Assembly (NCBI GenBank): GCA_013365365.1
Contig: JABVXU010000154.1
Location: 1 to 64,000 of the forward strand
From: Cruorifilaria tuberocauda
Lineage: Eukaryota > Nematoda > Chromadorea > Rhabditida > Onchocercidae
Direction of reading: 5' to 3'
Length of the DNA: 64,000 bases
The position numbers were made by a program, and so were the translations under genes. Under the pieces are notes generated by a model. That model was not told the origin of the DNA, ran no database searches, and saw nothing but the letters and a program-made list of their open reading frames with translations. This document shows positions 13,801 to 28,142 of the stretch, piece after piece; within the stretch, counting starts at the first letter, position 1, and each line of letters opens with the position of its first letter.

Positions 13801-16800
13801 CTCCTCTTCTTTCCTGAATACCAAATTCTGCTTTTTCTCATTGCTACTTCATCTTTTAAGCCTTCCCAATTTCGAAGTTACTCATTCTCTCCTATCGATC
13901 AATCTTTAAAGCAGGAGAGAGGGAAATTGGTATAACCGGATATTTACTTTTCTCAGAGCACTTCTTTACATCATATAATCCAGTAATTCCCGCACCAAAT
14001 CAATCGTAGAGGAGATGTTTCCGCGCTTATTGCATTACATCAATCAATAAAAAAACCGACATTTTAATGATTCACACGTGACAATCCTATACACGTGGAA
14101 TCCACACACATTCATGACAAAAAAATTTGCCATTTGAAGAAAAAAAAAGTCTATGTTAATATTTTTCTGCAATTTCTAAATGATGTAATTTCCTTTTTTT
14201 TTTTTTAAGATCTATTTTTAGCGTTATATCAAATTTAATTCGAAAACAAAATTTTAGTATTTACTTTGCGGATATGAAATGCTGTATCTTGCAATAGTAT
14301 GCTATATCTGCCGAGAAAATTTTCGAAAATCCATCTCTTCGTCAACGCTCCTGGCCATGTGACAATTTTGCAGAGAAGCTGAAAACATCATTAGCATTAC
14401 ACATGTCCCTCACCTTAACTATGTTATTCTTTGTCTATTTTCTTCTATATCATTATTCTTCCAGTACACTTCCTCTTCTTTCTTTTCAAGAAATTTATTG
14501 TATTTATTTTCAAGAACTCTCAATATTTCAGTATACACAAACAAATACAATGTAAGGACATTTTTTTTTCAATCAGATAACCACAAATACAACAAACAGA
14601 TAAGAACCACCATTATAGACATGAATCACAATCACATCTTATTACGATTAATAATCAAATTCTCGACATTTTTATTCATTATTGATTCAAATTATTTTTA
14701 AAAGAAAGAGCATGATATGTTGTCATTATTTATATGCCATTTGCAAAAGGTAACATCTTTGAAGTTTGAAAGGGAATGTGGACAAGAAATCAATAGTATT
14801 ATATTTTGAATGATAGCGGTAACAGAAACAACAAACAAGCAGATCGTTTTCACAACATTTCTTAAATTAAATTAAAGTAAATGAAATATTTTTCCATCGC
14901 ATACGCTATACATTATAATCAAATCAAACATCTAATATAATTTACAATTTCGAAGACGTTTTGCGAAACAAGTAAATTAACTGATACATGTAGCGATCCT
15001 GAAAATATAAAAATTGTCTTGACTACAAACAGCGACATGAAAGCAACGCAATTCACAGTCTAACTCTCCAAAACTATCCGACGCTTACATGTTAAAATAA
15101 AACATGAAAAAACCAAGGAAGAAAAGATAATTCCACCCGAAAGATAGCATAGCGTAATCGGCGTATCAGAAAGGCACAATGTCATGCGAGACATTAGGTT
15201 AAGACTGAAAGTATCTGATGCTGAACACACATGTTATGATGGCGCGACAAACGCACAACACATCAAAGCTGGCTGTGATATGAATTTCATTTAGCGACAC
15301 ATCACCGACCACTTTGACGTGTTGGAGGAGTCCTTTTCGATGAATTCTCGAAAAAGAAAACTACTGATTTACAACCAGTATGATCCAGTATTTCCCCTAA
15401 AGAACAACATATCGAACTTTCAAAACAAACTCCAGCAAACAACCTATAACCATACTAGATAAGTTCGTCATCGGAAGTTAAACTCTGTTCAATAGGCAGT
15501 CAACTTAATCATATTCACGAATATAGATGGGAATGAGCAACAAGCCGTTCGCTACAAAAACGCCTCATCCTAATTTCACAACACAAATAAAAATGTAAAC
15601 ATCGCATCAACCCTTTTAACCATGCTTCTCAATTATCTAGGCAAACCCATCTGTGCCCTAAAGTCTCGTCCAAAATCACCTGCTAATAGCAGTGCAGCTC
15701 AACTTATCTACAGACTCTCAGCTTGTGCAATAACTTGATCAGAGACGAATCACGTTCGAGCATAATTTTTGTTGATCAAATCACAGTTGTGATGAATGGT
15801 GTTTCGATGTGCCGCTAACAATAACTCGTCTACAACTCTTCTTTCCCTAATACAGGACCTGAAAATTGTCAGCAAAAATAAAGACCTACACACAAATCAT
15901 TGTATACGCTGCTAACATTCGTAAGAACGAAAGAAGAAATAAGAGAAGTAAAGAATCCTGGACTTGAAAAAGGGCAATAAATCTCAAAAAAAAGGTCATT
16001 TTTTTCTTTTGTGAGAGTCAATTTATATAGAAAGAGAAATATACAAACTAAAAGAAGCGAGGTGAATGATCGTGCAAAATGATACTAAAGTAAAGAAATA
16101 ATATACATCAGGTATAAGCAAAAACTTCAAAGATTCTTTGCTAAATTTATAAAATTACTAAACTATTACAATATATACTAGAGCATATATAGATATAAAA
16201 ACAATTCCTTACAACATTAACAAGTACTGCCATGATGCTTCACTCTCACCTTTATGCAACAAATGGAAAACAACCCTCCCTCCTTCCCTCAGCACCATCA
16301 TCACCAATAGCACTTATTTATGCATAAAGTATTAGAAACAGAGATAAATGGTAGAATACTCGTAATACCGCTTATCGATACACACATACACATACATACA
16401 CACACTGTTAAATACAAACCCTAACTCTCAACCTTATCGTCTTCATATCAAAGAAAAATGAAAAAAGGAGGAGGAAATGAGGAGCCATTTTGCTTCAGGG
16501 ACACCTGTCGTATCCTTTACTACCCCATCATACTCTTAATAGCAGCTGTGAGATGGTTAATGATGGTGCAAAATGGTGAGGAAAGAACTTTTCATTCTCC
16601 CACGAAGCTTCCTTTCATCCCTCCTTTCATCCAATATTCACCTTTCTCACACTTTCTTAATACTAGTACTACTACTACACCTGCAAACAACAAACATCTA
16701 TCTTCTCGAACATATATACACATTTCCTGCGTTTGAAAATCTTGTTCAAAATGGAAAATTGAATAATGTCTTTATGTCCCATGTTTGATACTTTCACTTT

Positions 16801-19800
16801 TCTATAGTGACAACACTTATACATATTTCATTTATATAAACCTCTCCCACTCTCAATATGCGCACTATCGTTACTCGTACAGATATCACATACCGATCGC
16901 ACTACATTATGATTACTCCCTTATTCGACAATCCTCCGATGTGATACCAAATGGCAAATACTCCCATCTGCTACCTTACCCTGACCTAAATAAATACCTA
17001 CAATATGATTAAAAGAAAAAAAATCTTTGTGCCAAGATTGTGCATTACATAGCAAATAGGAAACAGGAGAATTATATGCACCTGCTGTCATTTTCCCCAA
17101 ACAGAAAAAACCAGCAAAGAGGAGCCATGAATACCATCACTGTTTGTTATGACCACCAAGGTTACCGATCATCATAATGATTATCAATGTCGCTCGGACT
17201 CTAACCATTACTGCTACCATTAGAAGTTGCTTGCAATACTCCCACCAATGTCGGAAAACATCACTTACGCAATAAAAGTATCAATGATAATTTAATATTG
17301 CGTTTTTTATCATCACTTGTAATAGGATCCAAATTAATAACGATATATTACAAATGATGTTACTGCTACAACTACCGAATTACTTTTCTCTATGTGTAAC
17401 CAAATCAAAGTAAAAATAAAAGCGTTGGAAAAGTCTTTCACCAAAAAAAAACGATAAAAGAAGCACCGCCACCTCGGCTTATCAACAATCGCTTTAAACT
17501 ACTTCTTAAAATATGCCCTGACCATAAACAAATACAGACTTAATCAGGTAAGGTTTTGCTACAACCAGTGTCTTACACCTACTGGACTAAAATGCGTAAA
17601 AACGACTGACATTAGAATGAATTCCTGTCTCAAAATATTGCAATAAAAGATATGACATAATATTAGCTAGTACTTTCAAGCTGTCTCTTCTTAAATACCT
17701 GTTTCGGATTGCTTGAAAACAATACTTGAACGAGATTCATAAAAGTCTGCAAAATTTGGCAACGTATTTCACATTAGTATATACTGTAATAAATAGGAAT
17801 GACGATTAGGACGAGTGTAACCTATACCAATATTCAATGTAACTGTTAGGAGCCCAGTGTAGATGTGCCATGAAATACTAAATTACTGTTCACAAATAAA
17901 CTTCGGTTTGCAATTACAATCATTTTTAGTTAGTAATATCAAACAGTGCATCACAAAACGATCCAAAATGACTTATTTTTCAACCCGAAGTCGTAAAACA
18001 ACAGTACAAAACTTCAGAATCTAAAGCATAATACATGAAGCAGTAACAACAAAAAAAGTAACATGCTTCCAGTTTTCACTGATTAGTATTAAGAGCTGCA
18101 AAACCGGCAAATCTTGACTGCACTAGTACCACGGCACGTTAATAATGACAAATTTTTGCGATAAAATAAGGTCGTATTATATAGCAATTTGTGGCACGTC
18201 CACGTTAAAGCAGTAGCCAACTTCGACGAAAATTGAGTATTGTGGAATAAGATTATTTTGGACGAATTTCTAGTAAAGAGGGGGACAGGATGAATATAAT
18301 TGCAAGAAGGGGGCGTCGCCGTGATACGAGGCGAAAAACAGAATAGTGATACGACCTTCAAATTCTAACGTCTCACTACCCATGTCTTTCACCACCGACA
18401 CACAGCATGCTCCAGAAGGTATAGATCGCTTCCTCCGGTACACGCAATATCAAATTACACCCCTTGGGAGGCTTCCTATAAGTTAAATTTCAAACGATAT
18501 TTTATGACAATTTCAAAATATTCCTCTGAATATTAAAAGTGTGGTTATACCTAGGTATATGATCCATCATACAAAAAGTAATTCGATTCTGTCATTAATA
18601 GACATGAAGTACACTGGAAAACATGAAAGCCAGATACGTAGGAGTGTAATTTGATCAAGTGCTTCAGAAATTTTACAATAACACAAGAGAATAAAAATAA
18701 GATCGCGCCAAAAGCGGATTATAACTTTTCAATAGAGCTAACAGATCAATTACAAGCAAATGCGTCTATTACATCATGGAAAAAGACACGTTCAATTATT
18801 TTCTTCGAAGATTGAAAAGTCTATATTTAAATTACAAGAAATCACATCATATCAGGAAAAAAAAACATCGAGCAGCGGAACAAAGGAGGGAATTCAGAGT
18901 CGCTAAATATAGATAATCATTAAGTCTATCATATGCTGCATGAATATTTTAAAAAGTACCGCAGTAGATGGATCCCGATACATAAACCGGTGCGGATTAA
19001 CGAACTTAAATATGAGCAAATAGATCAATTAACGATGAAATCCAAGGGTTTTGAAAAATTCCAACTGTCATTCTTTTAATGAGGCGCTGCTCGATATTTA
19101 TAAGATATTTGCAAGTTGTCAATGATTTCGTAACATACAACGTGGATTTGAAACAAAAACATCAAAAACAAACATTGAGAGAAGGGAAAATGATTCGAAA
19201 AATTATTAATTTGGACATAACAGCCTATATCTATGTAGCCATCTACCATTTACTATCCCACTAAACTTCAACCCGCGAAATTGAGTAATAGTAGCAGTGA
19301 TAAATTAGGAACTAACCATTAGCGACTCCACTCGTTGGTCATCAGTAATGTAATGCGAATAATCAGGTGGGGAATAGCAATGCCCGAATAGTGTAGGACA
19401 AATCACATTTTGTAAGCATCCTGAAAGACTTAACACTAAATATGAAAAACTGAGCAGTTACTCCTCCTATATACTAATCTATAAACTCTTAGAAATTGAC
19501 CTCGTCGTAATAAGAGATGTAACAATGAGTTTTATAATCCAACAGATTTGAATACAATGAGAATTCAATCATTAAGCCAAAGTGAAGCATATTAACATCA
19601 TTAGATTCTGATAACAGGAAATGTTAGATGTTAGATGTCATAAAGTATGTGCCATGATCAATGAAAAATTCAAAATCATAATTGCAATCGATAATTTGGA
19701 ATGTAGCATTAGTGGAAATGACAGCAATATGAAAGAACAGAAATAGCAGTAACACAGAATAATCGTTGCAACGCTGCAACAATGATGGAGAAAAAAAAAG

Positions 19801-22800
19801 AAATGACCCGGCAAATAACGATCTATCGCGCTCAAATGAAACGAAGCAAAAGTTGTATGTATATGAGTGTGCGTGTGTGTGTCTTGCTGGGTAATGACAG
19901 TAGAAAAGCGAGAGATGGGATGAAGGAAGAATGTGGACCAGATCAAGAACCTCACTTCATCACAGCTGTTCTTGATACAGTGACAAATATCCGGCATTGT
20001 CAACTGCAGCATTAATATTTGGTATGGATAGGAAAAGGTGAAATTGCAGGGAGTGAGCAAATAGGATAAATAAGGTAGTGTAGGTTTGAATAGGAAGAAT
20101 GAGTGAAGTAAGAAGTGGAGGGAAAACGCGGGGTCACAGCGTAAGAAGATGATACGGAAACAGCTATATTTGCTGACGATATGATGATAGGAGCATTTTA
20201 GAGGGGAAGGTCAAATGAATGAATGAGTAGAGGGGTTAATGGAGAAGGGACTGAGAGATGTGAAACCAAATCATATCAGTTGATCGCATAGCATCGCATC
20301 AAACCATCCCATCCTAACCCAACCCAACCCAACCCAACCCAACCCAACCCTCTCTGGAGATACGTGCGCAGAGAGAAGGCATCATCAGAAGCAGCAGTAA
20401 CAGCAGCAACAGGGAACCCGTGAAAGCAGTTGAAGCGACAAGTTCGGGGACCCTCCGCAAGGGTAAACTACCCCATCGCCATCATCACCGCCACAATCCC
20501 TTCTCCTCCTTGCTTTGCTGAGTGGCATGACCCTCCCTCTCCCAGTTAGTTTTTATGTCTGCTCAGTGAGAGCAAGCAAGCGACACAATAACGAGTGAGT
20601 GAGGATCATCGAGGCGGGACTCACTTTCTCTTTCCCTTCCCGCCTATTACATGAGATATATCCCCACTCTTTCCTTCTTCAGATTCTCATCACATGCAGA
20701 CTACGAAAGATGGAAAAGAGAGTGAAAGCTTATTTGCTCGACAACTGCAATTAGCAAAGGAAAACAGTTGAAGACAGTGGAGGAGTGAAGGAGAGAACGG
20801 AATGAGATAATGAAAAGGTCTAGAGACAGACAAGGGAAGAAAAAAATGTAAATGACATTTTTGGTGTCTTTATAAAAAAACGAGAGAGAGAGGAAGAAAG
20901 TATGCTCATCAATTGCATTCATCGCTACTCTGCAACCCTCGCACATACCCCACCCCCTTTCTCACACTCTCCATACAGGATTAATTCCAGCTATTTTCAG
21001 CAAGCACCTTCTTTTCCTTTCCTTCCTCTCCTCTCTCCTTTCATTCACTCCCTCCTTCGCATCTTCTACTCTAGCATCTTCCATTTGATAGTTTGTTTCA
21101 TCGATTGTTTGGTTGCGTGTGAGCTGGCATAACAACGACAATTTCGCAAAAGATAGTAATAGAAACATCACGGAGCAAAAAATACCAAAGTACAGCGGGG
21201 CAGGAACGGCAGTAGCAAGCGGTATTGGAATGCAAAGAGGGAGGTATAGGCACACTATGTATCACTAACGAGTACTGCAACAACTAACAGATAAGGTGAT
21301 ATCTGAGGTGAGATGACAAGAGCCTACAATAGCCCTTACAACGAGCAGTGCTTCAAAAGCTTTTCCCACCAAATGTCTTATCCTTCTAATCTTGATTGTT
21401 CCTGTACCAGCTCCAAATCTCCTCCCTTGTCCTTATTCTTCGGTACCCTTCAATTTTTAATTCCCTACTCTCTCACGGCGCATTGTATTCCTACAAAATT
21501 CCTATTAGCTATTTCCGAGATGCTTCATTTATTGTTAAAACTGAATTGACTTCATAAACCTTACTTCTGCAAAAAGCTTAAGTTTTCATCCAATACCATA
21601 AAAGATAAACTATTATTAATGCTCATATATAAACGAAATTTACTTATCACTTTATATCATTTATCATTACATACTTATCACTTATTGCAACAAAAAAAAA
21701 CGACCTAATTCCACTTTTTGATCAATGATGCTATACAACATAAACCGCTAATCATTCGCATACCTCACAGTAAAACACACATATCTATATATATATATAT
21801 ATATATATGCATACATGCACACACATACCCTGCGAGAATAATCTATGATCGAGAAGCTCACTGATCAAATAACGCACTAATCGCATGGTTAGCATATTTT
21901 AAGTAGCTTGAAACAATTTGACACTCTCCGATATGTTACTGCTACTTCAACCAACGACCTATCAATCCATGCAAGATATTATAAACATAGGAGTCAAAAG
22001 ACCAGTGCAACAAAAAGATGGTGATGAAATATTACACACAAGAATTCACCATAAAATTTCAATCTTTTCTTCCTCTACAGAACAATTCCGCAAAAATATT
22101 CGAATTATTCTATAACAATTCATTCTTACAAATATATATATATATATATATATATATGCACTTTACTCTTTAACTCTAAGCAAAATGCCCTTTCTCTGAG
22201 CTTCCCTCACATCGTTTACCTCACACTGATTTGCAATCCGAAAGAAAAACACTTTTTTTTAAACAACGGGAAACATGCCAGCAGTGATTTATTCACTTTC
22301 TTTCGTTTTCCATCTTCTCAATTTTGATTTATTTACTTTTTCTCCCGAAAAAAACGATGAATAAAAATACGATGCTTTTTCCTGTCTATAAAAAAAAAAT
22401 CCCAAGGAAAAAAAAGGACTTTTTGTAATACTAAAATAAAATGGCAATATTTGTCGTAAGTATAATGGCGTCGGGACCTCACACAAAGCACCCCTGCTGT
22501 GTTCCTATTGCTTCACAAGATCAAATGAGTAAGGAAAGGCTAAAAGTATTTTGAAAATCAAAGTAGAAAAAATTCAAGAAAAACAAAACTACATCTATAC
22601 TTTTTTATATCAATATATAGTTAAGAGTTCTTCGTACTGAATTATAGACACTAGCCTCTAGAAGAGATCAACGAGATCCAGCTTAGAAGAGATTATTTTT
22701 AACGGTGGACTAATAAAGTCGAACGGGCCCTGTAGAAATTTGTTCCGATATTTTCAAGAGCAAAGCAGGGAAATGTACACTTGCAATGCATACTTTAGGT

Positions 22801-25800
22801 TACTGAAAGGCATTTTTGTCTACTTATTCACTGCAGCATGGTTTCCCCATATTTTTAGAGATCAACTTTTTTTTTAATCTCTTATCTGCTAACCTAATTA
22901 TTAATTGAAAAAGGACAATTTAGTGTCTTCTCAATCAGCTAGCATGAAAAATAGTTTACGTTACTAGCGATAGCGATTACTTAATTAAAAATAACTCTCC
23001 ATGAACCAAATCTCAGCGAACCAGTTTGAAAAATGGCGATACTATCATTATTATTACTATTATACTATTATAACTAACTATTATAAACTATTGTAACTAT
23101 TAACTTACCATTATAAACTATTATACTAGTATATCACCGACAGTTTTTCTATAAATCTCGAAATTCAAAAGTTTTCAGCCATAGAATTTATTAGACAAAC
23201 AAGAGATTAGGAGAACAACATAATTTACGTAATAGAATAGAAAAACAAGAGACAACAAGCAACCAACAACGATAAAAAGCAATGTCTAATTTATTATTCA
23301 AAGAAGTAATCAATTGTTGTTTTTATAAGAGAAAAAACGCACGACTTCCCTACCACATAATCTTCATGTGATGTAAATTTAGAACATGTTTAAATTCAAA
23401 ATTCAGCATGAAAAAATACATACCTTGTGGTAGTATGCATTGCTCCACTAAAGAATCAATTGCACCAATTGCACACTTACGTACCTAAAATTATTGCAAA
23501 TTGAAATTCCACATCACATATATTTGACGATTTCATTTCATTCTCAAATTGATAGTTCATCTTTTCCCAAAAAAATCGACATGAAATTATGATTAGTTAT
23601 AAATGCTCAAATTTTATGCATCTTTTTTGCCATATTTGATTAAAAAGTTTTAAACCAAGACAAAATAAAGTAACAAATTATAATATTATTTCTGCACACT
23701 TTTCCTTACTAAACCATTAAACAGGTTAATGAATGCGTTCCATCACATTCCTCAAATGTTTTTCTTATCACGCAAAAATTAACTAGTTTAAATAACACCT
23801 CAAGAAATTAGAGACCAAGTTACTTACTCATTTTCCGGAGCTTATCAATCTGTCTAATATTAAATTGACTTAATATCCACTTCACGGAAAGAACACAACA
23901 CTAACTGTAACTTTCCAATCACTGTGGAAAAAATATCTTTTTTGTTTGGATGAATACAAAAATAATTAAATTATTTAAAAAAATATAAATGAAAAAAAAA
24001 ATATATAAATCATAAATATAAATGGAAAGAGAAATACATTTAAAAAATATCTAAATCACTAAAATCACATATATCTGAAATGAAACGAATGATTATACAA
24101 ATGCATGTAGGCGATGATTAAATGAACTAAGATTGAAAGAAACGCACAATGAATGTAGAATGTCATGGTAAATTTTATACTAATTATTCTGTTAATCTCA
24201 AAGAAAAATCTATGATAATCACAAACTTTTTCAAAATTATTTTTTAAAAAGCAAGTACCTAAGAGAGACTAAAATGTCCAACACTTCTTATAACATCATT
24301 ATTGAAGAACATATTTTAGAGTAATATATTTAATAGATGTAAAATCTTGAACTTCTTTAAAATAACTTATTGTTATTTCATATTGAATGTGATGTTATAT
24401 TGACTAGGTCGAAAAATCACCTTCGTTCCTCCGATGGAGAATCACAAAGGGAATCGTTTTCTTCTCATTCCTCTACATCACACTACTTATAAAAACATTC
24501 AGACAGCCCACATATCAACTTGAAATATTACATGGATTGACACATTAACCACTGCTTGCTTCTGACCCATCAGTGAATAAATTTATAAACTAAATGATGT
24601 TAATGTTTCTTCTTTCTTCGACATCTGGCATTTAGTATTGAAAATAGAATAATGAATTGTTGAATTTCATGCGACAAAATTCATCACTGTATTCGCATCT
24701 TCTCACAGTAAATCCAATAACGACAAAGCCTTCAATATGGAACTGCTGGCTAACAATTGTGCCCCAGCATGTAAGAATTTCTATCTTTCGATTTGTACCA
24801 CCAAAATCGTTTGAAAGAAGATCTAATTTATTGCTTCTAATAATAGCGACGACAAATGAATACTTAACGAGATGGATCCAGTGAGAAATCTTGGGCTTAT
24901 TTCAATGACGTTCGTACACTCGTTATGTGTAATCATGAATATTCTATTATGGCTCGAATGGAACCAAAACTTATTGCTTATCACCGTTGACAACTTCACA
25001 TTTTTGATTCATCAAGACCATAAGAAGCTCATCTCACTGCTTCTGAAACTTTGTTTTTGTTCCCGAACACTTCTCGTTCATTCGGAGAAACTGATATTGA
25101 GGATAGGACAGTTGCGGTTGACTGATTCTTTTTTTTCTGTTTCAAGGTTAGAAGAACCTACTGCTGATGCTTTTTGCTTGCAAAGCTTTCACAACGGAGC
25201 AGCACAATTCAATTCAATCACCTAAACAACGGCCTACAAGTCATTGTGGCGAGACGAATGGGAAAAAAAATGCAAAATAGATGATTGTGAAGAGCAGTTT
25301 CTCCCTCCTTCTCATTACGCATCTGTTATTTTCCCGCAGAGATCCCTTCCAAGGATGCCAATTATTATATATATTCTAAGCATAGCTCAACCAATATGTG
25401 AATCAACCAAACGTATTCGGTAGCTAATGCAGTAAAGCTTTGGGAAAGTCATATATGTCCAATATACATGTGATGCACTATACTAATGACTACACTCAGC
25501 CTTAGTGATTCCAATGAGCTACAACAAAGCACCATTGATTAATTTAATACACGTTCATTGTAAACTAATCTTTCAAAACCAATGTTTTAACTGCAATAAA
25601 CATATAAAAAATAAAATGAATCTTTCAATTAAATAAATTAAAAATTGGGTTTTTGTTCCAGTTTTTTTTTACATACACTATTTTACGGATGAAGTGTCAA
25701 CGAAATATCAAATAGCAGCACAACAAAAGCAGTTGATTAAACTACAATTAAATTACCGGAATAGGTCAAATGTTTTCCGAGCTGAAAATTTGAAACTCCT

Positions 25801-28142
25801 AAGATGAAGTTTCAAAATCCTTACAATTCTAAACTTACTCGCATTAACTTATCAGCTTTTACTCGCATTAGCTATTCAGGAAATGAAAAAATGTTGTTGA
25901 AAATTGTTAAATTAGGTAAAAACAGACTAAAGAAATTCTTTCTACTTGTTCCTATTGAAAGTAAGTGAAATAATTACGAGTTCTTCTTTCTCGCATAAAA
26001 GGAGGTAAGTAAGAGTACAACAGAGTTCTTGAAGTCATTTTAGTTAAAGGTAGAGATATCTCCCAGAAAAAAAGAAAAATATTGTACTGATTGTACATTA
26101 AAGAGAAGATCAACCACATTAAAAACCTGTTGCCGTTATTGCAAATTACCGACCATCGAAGCTAATAGGAACCTGTTCACTTTTCGCTAATAGTCTTCTT
26201 TTTACCATATCATCGGAAAAAATTGTCTGGCAAGTTTCGAACAATAATCGGCCACAAAAGATGTTTAATAATTGAATAAGACGAAAAAGGAGCGAAAATT
26301 GAGGTTTTGAAAATTTTTCACCTCATAGGAAGAGAGAAATCAAAAAACATGCTATATTCACGTTTCTGTGTCGTTTCTTCATTATTATTTTAAAAGTAAG
26401 CTAGAATCTAAATATAGCTGAATCGCGATAATAATCACTTACATCACCCACAGCATGATCCAAAGCATTCGCCAATAATTCGGAAAATACTTTATGGACT
26501 CTTTTCATCGGACATTCTACCTCCATTAATTCAACATACAGTGATGGAACTTGTTCCACTAACATACCACATAATTTACTATCTGCAATTCGAAGAGGAA
26601 AATCGATTCAGTCAAAAGTTTGCAATAAATAAGTAAAAAAAAGACTATCCGTTAAAATTTTTACCTGTCCTATCATTTCAAACACAATAAATTTGACTTA
26701 ATTTTGATATAAAAACTTTTCCATTCCAATTATTCACATTTGAATTAATTATAGCACAATTCGAACGCTTAAATTCGTGTGGATTTAAATGAATTTCTCA
26801 ACCCCCGAAAAATTAACACGTATTTATGCCTTAATTTAAGATATGGATAATCCAATTTAATGAACCATATTATCTTGCAGCAACAAGTTTAGAATCACTC
26901 CTCAAAAATCATGGCTATTTTTCCATCGTGCAAAAATACCTGTTTCTTTAGCAAAGACATTTTCGATCAAACTAAAGACGACTTCAATTTGCCGTTGACC
27001 TTTTTCAATGTTCAACATCCGTAATAATTTCGACAGTTCACGGATTGCAACTTCTCTGGAAAAAATTCCCACTTTCCTTACTCAAACTTGTGGCAAAACA
27101 CATATAATCAATTAAAGATTCTCAAAATGATGTTCAGGTCCGAAATTAAAATATACCAAACTATGTAGTTTGATAAATTTGAGTAACCAAAAATTCCCTT
27201 CTTTTACAAAACAAATATTGCGAGATAATTTACAGATAATGACATACTATACCAAACTTACTAGATAAAAACTCAAAGAAATACTCCAGTTGTGCTTTCG
27301 ATGGAATCGAAAGGACAATTTTACAAAAAATCTTAACACCAATAGCCTTATATGTACCTCAGAATAGGAATCTCGGTAATTAATTATTACTTATCATTTT
27401 TAGAAATGCGAGAAACTCACCTATCACACGAATTCTCGCTACGCGCATATAATAAAAAGGTATCGTAATGAAGTACTTCTACAGTTTCTGCTTCCACTTC
27501 TGAAAAGATGAAAATGAAAAACTCTAAGACCTGGAAATTAGGTTGAAATTGTATGGAACACATAAATAAATTTCTGTGGAAAGCAACCAACATCAAATCT
27601 ACATTTATTTGGATAATGGAAATAAAATTTGCAATAAATCCCATATTATTTATACATAACCAACCTTCCCTGAATTCACTTCCAGAAAATTCAATAGCCA
27701 TTTCAGGAAGATCACTAGCTGCAAATAAATAAACTTCTCTTATTACAACGTATTTATCTTCAATGTTAGATTCTCTAAACTTTATGATGAGCAGAAATAT
27801 ATTCTTCAAAAAAGTTGAATGCGAAATGCGAAGTAATTTAACAATGCAAATCTTGTAGCAGTCATTTAACAATCAAAAGTGGCTAATCATAAGATTTTTC
27901 AATTTAAATATTTCATCAAATGCATTTATAAGTGAAAATTATAAATTTGTACTGTAATCAAAAATGAAGTTACAAATCCGACACAATCAATGTAGCTTAG
28001 AGTCAAAGGATCAGATTTTCGGTTAATCTTGAAAGTCGAAATAAATTTCTCATATAACAGATGAATGAATAATGATGAATAATATAACGTCACTGTAAGA
28101 CTTACCTGAAGTAGAGAAATCGTTAAAATTATTCGTTGCCAT
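4811..28142 (-). CDS. ppfr-1: Protein phosphatase 4 regulatory subunit 1 (PP4R1/PPFR-1), HEAT-repeat protein
   Basis: This is a scaffold subunit of the PP4 phosphatase, built of HEAT repeats. Exons in coding order: 28142-28106, 27499-27421, 27055-26940, 26582-26443, 23484-23424, 17746-17699, 14378-14265, 10935-10876, 10625-10461, 9931-9826, 9487-9310, 9021-8929, 8878-8807, 8605-8441, 8224-7997, 7740-7546, 7343-7164, 6842-6681, 6446-6340, 6176-6094, 5917-5722, 5580-5480, 5344-5157, 4912-4811. They sum to about 990 residues, near the vertebrate length. Blocks matching PP4R1 in order include VRKCAIGAIDSLVEQ, SEDVAWGVRKSSCEVF, LHDTSRW, IPQALLDSF, FTLGRNNW, WRVRQTLASSIHEIAAI, GRNWRFRYEY and VANVRLAFVRSL. 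An acidic, low-conservation linker (exons 11-16) separates N- and C-terminal HEAT blocks, as in the family. The ATG at 28142 is the first plausible start. Two junctions (23424 to 17746, and 8441 to 8224) do not keep phase, so a micro-exon or another splice site is probably missing in each. Identity is secure; those two joins and exon 17746-17699 are not. Confidence 0.85.
10936..14264 (-). other. ppfr-1 intron, 3.3 kb
   Basis: This AT-rich intron lies between the exon encoding DTAFHIRK (ends 14265) and the exon encoding TCVTILGKLAAMFGRN (starts 10935). It contains a short GT microsatellite at about 13414-13430 and pyrimidine-rich stretches at 13300-13850. No internal gene was recognised. Confidence 0.6.
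14379..17698 (-). other. ppfr-1 intron, 3.3 kb, mixed composition
   Basis: This intron looks more balanced in base composition and less repetitive than the flanking intergenic DNA. No coding exon, RNA gene or mobile element could be identified on either strand. Confidence 0.5.
20314..20350. repeat. (AACCC)n pentamer array
   Basis: About seven uninterrupted AACCC units follow CATCCTAACCC. The unit resembles telomeric repeats but differs from the nematode TTAGGC type. It sits inside a ppfr-1 intron. Confidence 0.9.
21786..21808. repeat. TA dinucleotide microsatellite
   Basis: Uninterrupted TA repeats inside a ppfr-1 intron; a second similar run occurs at about 22132-22157. Confidence 0.9.
22132..22157. 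repeat. TA dinucleotide microsatellite
   Basis: Uninterrupted TA repeats in the same ppfr-1 intron as the run at 21786-21808. Confidence 0.9.
23485..26442 (-). other. ppfr-1 intron, 3.0 kb, with two overlapping plus-strand ORFs
   Basis: The intron between exons 26582-26443 and 23484-23424 contains two overlapping plus-strand open frames at 24657-24884 (75 codons) and 24872-25225 (117 codons). The second begins MDPVRNLGLISM and has hydrophobic leucine-rich stretches. I recognise no domain. They may be chance frames, a decayed nested gene or a mobile-element remnant. Confidence 0.4.

Larger units (their letters stand above)
17747..23423 (-). other. ppfr-1 intron, 5.7 kb, with a GC-richer core and telomere-like repeat
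   Basis: This is the largest intron in the window. Its middle part (about 20100-21300) is clearly GC-richer than the surroundings and is rich in purine/pyrimidine tracts. It includes a pentamer AACCC array and two TA microsatellites further right. The reading phases of the flanking exons do not match, so a short unrecognised exon may be hidden here. The composition could also fit an internal promoter, but no transcript start is demonstrable from sequence. Confidence 0.55.

Noticed and set aside
19638..20060. Minus-strand 140-codon frame in the large ppfr-1 intron
   Set aside because: It contains a CACACA-derived His/Thr run and no PP4R1-like or other domain; it does not help the phase problem in an evident way.
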